This document shows, piece by piece, positions 6,254 to 10,675 of a stretch of 10,675 bases of DNA; position 1 is the first letter of the stretch; every line of letters begins with the position of its first letter. Source of the DNA: Salibacteraceae bacterium. GTDB taxonomy: Bacteria > Bacteroidota > Bacteroidia > Flavobacteriales_G > Salibacteraceae. Position numbers and translations under genes: made by a program. The DNA lies in assembly GCA_023262195.1 (NCBI GenBank), contig JALRDM010000203.1:1-10675 (forward strand), read 5' to 3'. A model generated the notes under the pieces. It was given only the letters and a program-made list of their open reading frames with translations. It did no database searches and was not told the DNA's origin.

Positions 6254-8200
6254 TTGTTGAAGCTCAGCATCATCATTGTAAACTATAATGTCAAGCACTA
6301 TTTGGATAACTGCTTGAGGTCTGTAAAAGCAGCAGCTAAGAATCTTGATGTTGAGGTGATCGTAGTCGATAATGCTTCAACAGATGGTAGCAAAGAAATG
6401 ATGGCAAAGCTTCACCCAGATGTAGCTTACCATTATTTGGATGAAAACTTAGGCTTTTCGAAGGGGAATAACTACGGCATCAAACAGAGTTCTGGTGAGT
6501 TGATTTTGCTGCTCAACCCAGATACGGTCATTCAAGAAGACACCCTTGCAAAAACGATAGAGCACTTTGAGCAAGACTCAAATGTTGGCGGTCTCGGTAT
6601 TTACATGATTGACGGTTACGGTGAATACCTGCCCGAAAGTAAGCGCGGCCTCCCTACCCCAGCAGCGGCATTTTACAAGCTGTCAGGGCTATCGAAATTC
6701 TTCCCAAAATCGAAGACTTTTGGACAATACCACGTAGCCTATTTAGATCCATCTAAAAACCATGATATAGAAATCTTAAGCGGTGCTTTCATGATGATGC
6801 GCAAGTCCGTTTTGGATGAGGTTGGGCTTTTGGATGAAGAATTCTTCATGTATGGAGAGGATATTGATTTGAGCTACCGCATCGCAAAGGCGGGTTATAA
6901 AAACAGGTACTGTGCAGACAGCAGAATCATTCACTACAAGGGCGAGAGCACAAAGAAAGATAGCGTCAACTATGTGTTTGTGTTTTATCGTGCCATGGCA
7001 ATTTTCGCCAAAAAACATTTTGAAAAAGGAAGCGCTTCCCTCTTTGGTTTCATCATTAACCTAGCCATATACTTACGCGCTGGCGTTGCTTTGATAAAAA
7101 CATTCAGTTCGAAAATTTGGCCATTCATTTTGGATTTGGTGGTGATTTATGCTTGCTTTTATTTCTCGACACAGTGGTATGAGGCATTTCAAGCGAAGGA
7201 TTTTTCCGACCCATTCATAGGCCTTCTACTTCCGGTTTATTCATTTGTACTCTCCATTGTTTTAACCTATTTCGGATCACAAGACTTTCCTTTCAAGGCA
7301 GCTAAACTTTTCCGCGGCTGGCTCATTGGATTGTTGTTCCTGTTGTCGCTATACGCCTTGTTGCCAGAAGCTTATAGGTTTAGCAGAGCCGTCATACTTA
7401 TTGGATCAGCAATGAGTTTTACGGTATGCCTGTTTTGGCGACAGTTGGTCAATCTTTGGAAAAAGTATGTTCCTAACCTTTATCAAAATCAGGATCTACG
7501 TGTCTTGGTTGTGGGAAACTCTTCATCACTTTCGAGATTAAAAGAACTTTTTGGAAAGACCAACATTCGCTTCTCATTTATGGCCTTGGCCAATACCAAA
7601 AGCTTAGCTGAAAATGATTCCACTATCGAACAAAACCAAAGTGAGATTTGGCGTGCGGTAAAAGAATTTCGAATTAATGAGGTAATCGTTGATCCGACTG
7701 TTATTTCTTATCAAGCATCACTACGATTGCTTTCGAATAGGACAAACAATGATGTAAAGGTTGAAATACTCAACAACAAGCAGATCATTGGAGTCGACAA
7801 TATCTACCGGGCACACCGCTTCTCAAATGGTAATAAGATCATGACTCTTGACGTAAAGCACATCAAGCGCATGAAGCGATCGTTTGATGTTTTGGCATCT
7901 ATATTTCTATTGGTGTTTTACCCAGTGTGCCTTCTTTTTGTAGATCGAAAAGTTGGTCTTTTGACAAATATATTCTCGGTACTTACCAATAGAAAAACAT
8001 GGGTAGGATATGACCCTAGAGGTCTAGATCCCGTATTACCTGACCTAAACCGCGGGGTCATTCATCCCAACTATAATTTGATCTGGGCCGATAGTGATAC
8101 GGAAAGTCCATTTAATGGTAATGTATCATACCTCGAATCCACTCCTATCCTAGCTGATGTAAAACTCAGCTTGCAGCATTTTGAAAACCTAGGTGTTTGA
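6254..8200 (+). CDS. GT2 glycosyltransferase fused to a membrane region and sugar-transferase-like C-terminus
   Basis: A 648-residue integral membrane protein. Residues 1-255 are a family 2 glycosyltransferase: LSIIIVNYNV (4-13), VVDNASTDGS (37-46), LGFSKGNN (66-73), the metal/nucleotide site region LLLNPDT (85-91) and MYGEDIDLSYR (199-209). Hydrophobic segments follow near 263-280, 288-304, 320-340, 354-372 and 377-396. Then comes a Rossmann-like cytoplasmic domain (DLRVLVVGNSSS, 414-425, to about 520), and a short stretch KRSFDVLASIFLLVFYPV (541-558) that resembles the membrane anchor of polyprenyl-phosphate sugar transferases. Their catalytic core does not appear to be present, although the C-terminus (KTWVGYDP; NVSYLESTPILADVKLSL) recalls their end. 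It probably acts in surface polysaccharide synthesis. TTG at 6254 (or 6257) is the only sensible start, since TAA closes the frame at 6227 and the first internal ATG is at residue 49. Confidence 0.85.
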   Translation: MLKLSIIIVNYNVKHYLDNCLRSVKAAAKNLDVEVIVVDNASTDGSKEMMAKLHPDVAYHYLDENLGFSKGNNYGIKQSSGELILLLNPDTVIQEDTLAKTIEHFEQDSNVGGLGIYMIDGYGEYLPESKRGLPTPAAAFYKLSGLSKFFPKSKTFGQYHVAYLDPSKNHDIEILSGAFMMMRKSVLDEVGLLDEEFFMYGEDIDLSYRIAKAGYKNRYCADSRIIHYKGESTKKDSVNYVFVFYRAMAIFAKKHFEKGSASLFGFIINLAIYLRAGVALIKTFSSKIWPFILDLVVIYACFYFSTQWYEAFQAKDFSDPFIGLLLPVYSFVLSIVLTYFGSQDFPFKAAKLFRGWLIGLLFLLSLYALLPEAYRFSRAVILIGSAMSFTVCLFWRQLVNLWKKYVPNLYQNQDLRVLVVGNSSSLSRLKELFGKTNIRFSFMALANTKSLAENDSTIEQNQSEIWRAVKEFRINEVIVDPTVISYQASLRLLSNRTNNDVKVEILNNKQIIGVDNIYRAHRFSNGNKIMTLDVKHIKRMKRSFDVLASIFLLVFYPVCLLFVDRKVGLLTNIFSVLTNRKTWVGYDPRGLDPVLPDLNRGVIHPNYNLIWADSDTESPFNGNVSYLESTPILADVKLSLQHFENLGV

Positions 8201-8229
8201 TGGCGCGTTTTTTGATCGTGTTACTTCAT

Positions 8230-8237
8230 TAACTTTG
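8230..8237 (+). promoter_or_regulatory. Promoter -7 box TAACTTTG of the small lipoprotein gene
   Basis: TAACTTTG is an exact match to the Bacteroidota -7 consensus TAnnTTTG. A TTTG at 8211-8214, 15 bases upstream, could be the -33 element, although the spacer is shorter than the usual 17-20 or so. The ATG of the small lipoprotein follows only 5 bases after the box, so transcription would start at or next to the start codon and the mRNA would be leaderless or nearly so. Confidence 0.5.
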
Positions 8238-8242
8238 TTTTT

Positions 8243-8470
8243 ATGAGAAGGATTCGTCCCTTTTATTTGCCACTTGTTTTAAGTCTAATAATTATTACCC
8301 CTTCTTGTATGACTTTGGATGGCAGCACAGCTCAGCGTAAAAAGAATAAGTGTTGTGGTGTAATAAAGTGTGACATGCACAGAGCCGCCCAGCGCAGAAA
8401 GCATAAAGGTGCAACGAACGCATCTAAGGCCTACCGTAAAAAAGAGCAGCGCATCAAGCGCGGTTACTAA
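8243..8470 (+). CDS. Small, very basic lipoprotein of unknown function
   Basis: A 75-residue protein with a lipoprotein signal: MRRIRPFYLPLVLSLIIITPSC, with lipobox TPSC and lipidated C22. The 53 residues after C22 contain about 17 K/R against three acidic residues, so the mature protein is strongly basic. A cysteine/histidine group C37, C38, C43 and H46 (CCGVIKCDMH) could bind a metal or form disulphides. No known domain is recognised. Small basic lipoproteins of this kind are common in Bacteroidota, but I cannot name a family. It has its own promoter (8230-8237) and converges with mltG: the TAA at 8468-8470 touches the mltG stop. A basic tail could bind anionic cell-wall or surface polymers, but that is only a guess. 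Confidence 0.65.
   Translation: MRRIRPFYLPLVLSLIIITPSCMTLDGSTAQRKKNKCCGVIKCDMHRAAQRRKHKGATNASKAYRKKEQRIKRGY
8438..8461 (-). terminator. Candidate terminator of the dapF-GNAT-mltG operon
   Basis: On the minus strand, ten bases after the mltG stop, GCGC-TTGAT-GCGC (8461-8449) can form a short GC-only stem, followed after five bases by a run of six T (8443-8438). It lies inside the coding region of the convergent small lipoprotein gene. The stem is only four pairs, so the call is weak. Confidence 0.3.
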
Positions 8471-8486
8471 TTACCGATAAATTTTT
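8461..8486 (+). terminator. Weak candidate terminator after the small lipoprotein gene
   Basis: CGGT (8461-8464) pairs with ACCG (8473-8476) across the abutting stop codons, and a run of five T follows at 8482-8486. The stem is short and AT-rich at its top, so it is at best a weak intrinsic terminator for the plus-strand transcript. Confidence 0.2.
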
Positions 8487-9505
8487 CGCTCGTTTAGTGC
8501 ACGTTGATACCTGCGCGCATTGTTTATATGCTCTCTGTAAGAACTGGTGAAATTGTGGTATCCAGAAAAATCTTCTTTGGCACACATAAACAGGTAGTTA
8601 TGTGTCTCTGCATTTAAAACCGCATCTATAGAACTAGTCTCAGGCAGTAAAATTGGTTCAGGTGGCAAACCAGCGTACATATACGTATTGAAAGGTGAAT
8701 CAATTTCTTTATGAATCTTAAGCACTCGCTTTATAGAGTAGTCACCAAGCGCTTTGATTAACGTTGGGTCCGAATCAAGCTTCATCCCTTTGCGCAGTCG
8801 ATTTAAGTATAAACCAGCAATAACCGGTCGCTCATTCGGGTGAGCCGCTTGTTCTGATTGAACGATGCTTGCTAAAATGGCAACTTCGGTCTGCGAAAGC
8901 CCTAAAGAGGAAGCCTTCGCTTTTCTTTCATCCGTCCAAAAGCGTTTGTATTCACGCGCCATTCTTTCTACAAACTCTTCCGCTGTTGTGTTCCAATAAA
9001 ACTCGTAGGTATTTGGGATGAACAAGGAAAAAACCGTTGAAGGCACAAATCCATAGCGTTGGCAATAACCCTCGTTTTCTAGAAGCTCAGACAGGGAAGC
9101 ACTGTCAAATTCGAGTTGATGTGAAACTTGTGCAATGAGTTCATCTTTTTCTCTAACCGATCTAACGATGACATTGAACGGCTTGTTTTCGCTACGAAGC
9201 AGATTAACCAATTGGTTGTTATTCATCCCATCTAGGATGATGTAGCGCCCCGGCCTTAAATTGACATCATACTTCTTAAAACGCGCTACCCATGCGAAAC
9301 TCGAAGTGTCTTCAATGATGCCCTGATCAAAAAGCGCCCGGTTTAAGTCGGTAAACTTCCAATCCGAATTGACAAAGAATTCAACGCTTGATTCTTCGAG
9401 ATTTACTTTAGGTGCAAATAAGCGCATATAATAATCCCACGTAAGCCAGCCTCCAAATACCAGCAAGGTGAGCAAAACAGCAACCACAAACCTCCACGGC
9501 TTCAT
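8471..9505 (-). CDS. mltG: Endolytic murein transglycosylase MltG
   Basis: MltG is an inner-membrane lytic transglycosylase that cuts nascent peptidoglycan strands and so limits glycan chain length. The 344-residue product has one N-terminal membrane anchor (about 5-24), a LysM-like region (about 40-90, ending LRPGRYII), and the YceG catalytic domain: FIPNTYEFYWNT (162-173), the active-site segment LASIVQSEQ with E218 (211-219), ERPVIAGLYLNRL (225-237), the GMKLDSDPTL motif (240-249), AGLPPEPI (278-285) and YHNFTSS (316-322). The E218 position matches the catalytic glutamate of the E. coli enzyme as I recall it; the preceding glutamate of the usual VEKE motif is Q here. Its ATG overlaps the GNAT stop in ATGA, making it the last gene of the dapF operon. 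It ends directly against the convergent lipoprotein gene. Confidence 0.95.
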   Translation of the reverse strand: MKPWRFVVAVLLTLLVFGGWLTWDYYMRLFAPKVNLEESSVEFFVNSDWKFTDLNRALFDQGIIEDTSSFAWVARFKKYDVNLRPGRYIILDGMNNNQLVNLLRSENKPFNVIVRSVREKDELIAQVSHQLEFDSASLSELLENEGYCQRYGFVPSTVFSLFIPNTYEFYWNTTAEEFVERMAREYKRFWTDERKAKASSLGLSQTEVAILASIVQSEQAAHPNERPVIAGLYLNRLRKGMKLDSDPTLIKALGDYSIKRVLKIHKEIDSPFNTYMYAGLPPEPILLPETSSIDAVLNAETHNYLFMCAKEDFSGYHNFTSSYREHINNARRYQRALNERKIYR

Positions 9506-10020
9506 CGCTTACCAATCATTTGATAAAACATTTGATTGTGATAGCGGGCTCCATCCCAATGCCAATCTTTTTTCACTCCAATGAGCTCAAAACCCGAACG
9601 CTCGAATAGCGTGCGGCTGGCCATATTACCTTCCAATACCTCCGCATACAGTGAATGTAACTCAAAGTCCGTAAAACTGGAATCTATAGCCAACTTAATG
9701 GCTTCTAAACCATAACCCCTGCCTCTAAATTCTTCATCTATCAAAACCCCTACACCAGCTCTGCGATTCTTTTGATCAAAATCAAAAATGTCGATGCAAC
9801 CTACCACTTGTCCCTCCTTGGTTTCCATCATCCATCGCATTTGCCCGTCTCGGAAAAAGTCTTGTCCCGCTTTCACAAAGGAGGTGATCTCTTCTTCGCT
9901 GTATGGTTTAATGGTATCACTCACCAACCAATTGGCCACATCATTTTCCCAACGCAATATGATGGACACATCCGCTTCTTCGGGATGCCTCAGTTGCACA
10001 GAAGTCCCAACCAATTTCAA
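9502..10020 (-). CDS. GNAT family N-acetyltransferase (RimJ/SpeG-like), TTG start
   Basis: A 172-residue acetyl-CoA-dependent acetyltransferase of the Acetyltransf_3 group. The acetyl-CoA loop is RGRGYG (99-104) after strand RRAGVGVLID (86-95). Other family features are LRHPEEAD (10-17), WENDVANW (24-31), LYAEVLEGNMASRTLFERSGF (124-144, with the typical Asn132) and the terminal hydrophobic strand. The pattern W..GARYHNQMFY near the end resembles polyamine (SpeG) and ribosomal-protein acetyltransferases, but the substrate cannot be read from the sequence. The start is TTG (10018-10020), overlapping the dapF stop as TTGA; TAG closes the frame at 10033-10035, and there is no ATG until residue 61. 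It sits between dapF and mltG in a cell-wall operon, so a role in envelope metabolism is possible. Confidence 0.88.
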   Translation of the reverse strand: MKLVGTSVQLRHPEEADVSIILRWENDVANWLVSDTIKPYSEEEITSFVKAGQDFFRDGQMRWMMETKEGQVVGCIDIFDFDQKNRRAGVGVLIDEEFRGRGYGLEAIKLAIDSSFTDFELHSLYAEVLEGNMASRTLFERSGFELIGVKKDWHWDGARYHNQMFYQMIGKR

Positions 10021-10675
10021 GTTAAATGAAATCTACCGTTAAACACATGCGCTACGGGTCCAGTCTTCCAAATGCTCTTGTAATGATCATCTATCCGATG
10101 AAATTTCACATTCAAGAGACCTCCCCTCGCTTTGACCGGCAAATCGGCTAGTTCAGTTTGACCGGAGTAATTTGCCGCAATTGCAGCAGCGGTAACCCCC
10201 GTGCCACAAGCTAGGGTTTCATCTTCCACACCACGCTCGTAAGTTCGAATATCTAAACCATCGCTGTTTAATTGAACGAAGTTCACATTGACCCCATCCT
10301 TTTTGAATCGTTCTGAGTACCTTATTTTTCTGGCTTCTTCAAGCAAGGCTATGGCATCCACGTCTTCGACAAATGAGACATAATGAGGCGACCCTGTATC
10401 CAGCAGAAACGCATTATCAGCGAGCTTCTCAATAGATTGTACATCATTCATTTGAAGGGCTACGGTATCAATACTGATTACCCTAGCTTCATGTGTTCCG
10501 TCAATGGCATGAAATAAACCAACATCATCTATCATACCTATAGAATGGGCAAAAGCTGCGATACATCGCCCACCATTTCCGCACATGCTGCTCGTCTTGC
10601 CATCAGCGTTGTAATAGATCATTTCAAAATCGAGCGAGGAATGATTTCTTAGTAGCATCAAGCCATCCGCCCCAA
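10017..10675 (-). CDS. dapF: Diaminopimelate epimerase, partial (N-terminus beyond right edge)
   Basis: DapF converts LL- to meso-diaminopimelate, the last step before lysine and a building block of peptidoglycan. The visible part starts within the conserved GADGL motif (first full codon 10671-10673), so roughly the first 40 residues are outside the window. It carries both active-site cysteines: MCGNGGRC (catalytic Cys codon 10581-10583) and ERGVEDETLACGTG (Cys codon 10206-10208). The substrate-binding NADG, DTGSPHYVSF and GVNVNFVQ segments are also present. The C-terminus KTGPVAHVFNGRFHLT is normal, and no damage is visible. The TGA overlaps the GNAT start (TTGA), so dapF, the acetyltransferase and mltG form one translationally linked unit. 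Confidence 0.96.
   Translation of the reverse strand, partial: GADGLMLLRNHSSLDFEMIYYNADGKTSSMCGNGGRCIAAFAHSIGMIDDVGLFHAIDGTHEARVISIDTVALQMNDVQSIEKLADNAFLLDTGSPHYVSFVEDVDAIALLEEARKIRYSERFKKDGVNVNFVQLNSDGLDIRTYERGVEDETLACGTGVTAAAIAANYSGQTELADLPVKARGGLLNVKFHRIDDHYKSIWKTGPVAHVFNGRFHLT

Noticed and set aside
9772..10042. Two overlapping plus-strand frames opposite the GNAT gene
   Set aside because: The GNAT frame carries the acetyl-CoA motif and operon overlaps; the opposite frames are explained by it.
1..10675. Defence system, mobile element, prophage or CRISPR
   Set aside because: I found no transposase, integrase, nuclease, toxin-antitoxin pair, direct repeat array or composition shift; the region reads as core chromosome.

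Overview
The window looks like chromosomal DNA from a member of the Bacteroidota, most likely a marine or aquatic flavobacterium-like lineage. The grounds are several lineage-typical proteins (a Bacteroidota-type YceI protein, a tRNA_anti-like OB-fold lipoprotein, a diverged DUF62 enzyme, a GT2-membrane-sugar-transferase-like fusion), Bacteroidota-type promoter boxes (TAnnTTTG), and start sites without strong Shine-Dalgarno sequences. I cannot place it to genus. Coding density is very high, no intergenic stretch reaches 100 bases, and I see no tRNA, rRNA, CRISPR array, insertion sequence or phage gene.

Region 1 (1-1466, minus strand) is a tight operon of exported proteins. It runs from a c-type cytochrome lipoprotein with a normal CxxCH site, through a second cytochrome-like lipoprotein with an unusual C-x5-CH site and an OB-fold lipoprotein, to a YceI-like protein cut by the left edge. 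A perfect inverted repeat with 10-base arms lies just upstream, overlapping a candidate promoter. The set suggests a periplasmic, possibly redox-related function, but the partners beyond the edge are not visible.

Region 2 (1557-3914, minus strand) is phoH, a small secreted protein of unknown function, and purC, with gaps of 3 and 0 bases. Region 3 (4009-8200, plus strand) is divergent from phoH. It holds a DUF62 (SAM hydrolase-like) protein, a small monooxygenase-fold (ABM) protein, a HEAT-repeat protein, recR and a large glycosyltransferase fusion, all closely packed. A tiny basic lipoprotein (8243-8470) follows behind its own near-perfect promoter, which would give an almost leaderless mRNA.

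Region 4 (8471-10675, minus strand) is dapF (N-terminus beyond the right edge), a GNAT acetyltransferase and mltG, linked by 4-base stop/start overlaps. dapF supplies meso-diaminopimelate for peptidoglycan and mltG cuts nascent glycan strands, so this is a cell-wall operon. It converges on the small lipoprotein gene with no spacer.

Most of the window is ordinary housekeeping DNA. I did not find a clear undescribed multi-gene system. The best leads are the operator-like palindrome before the cytochrome operon, the C-x5-CH cytochrome, the glycosyltransferase fusion whose sugar-transferase part appears to lack its catalytic core, the DUF62 protein lacking canonical catalytic residues, and four genes that can only start at TTG.
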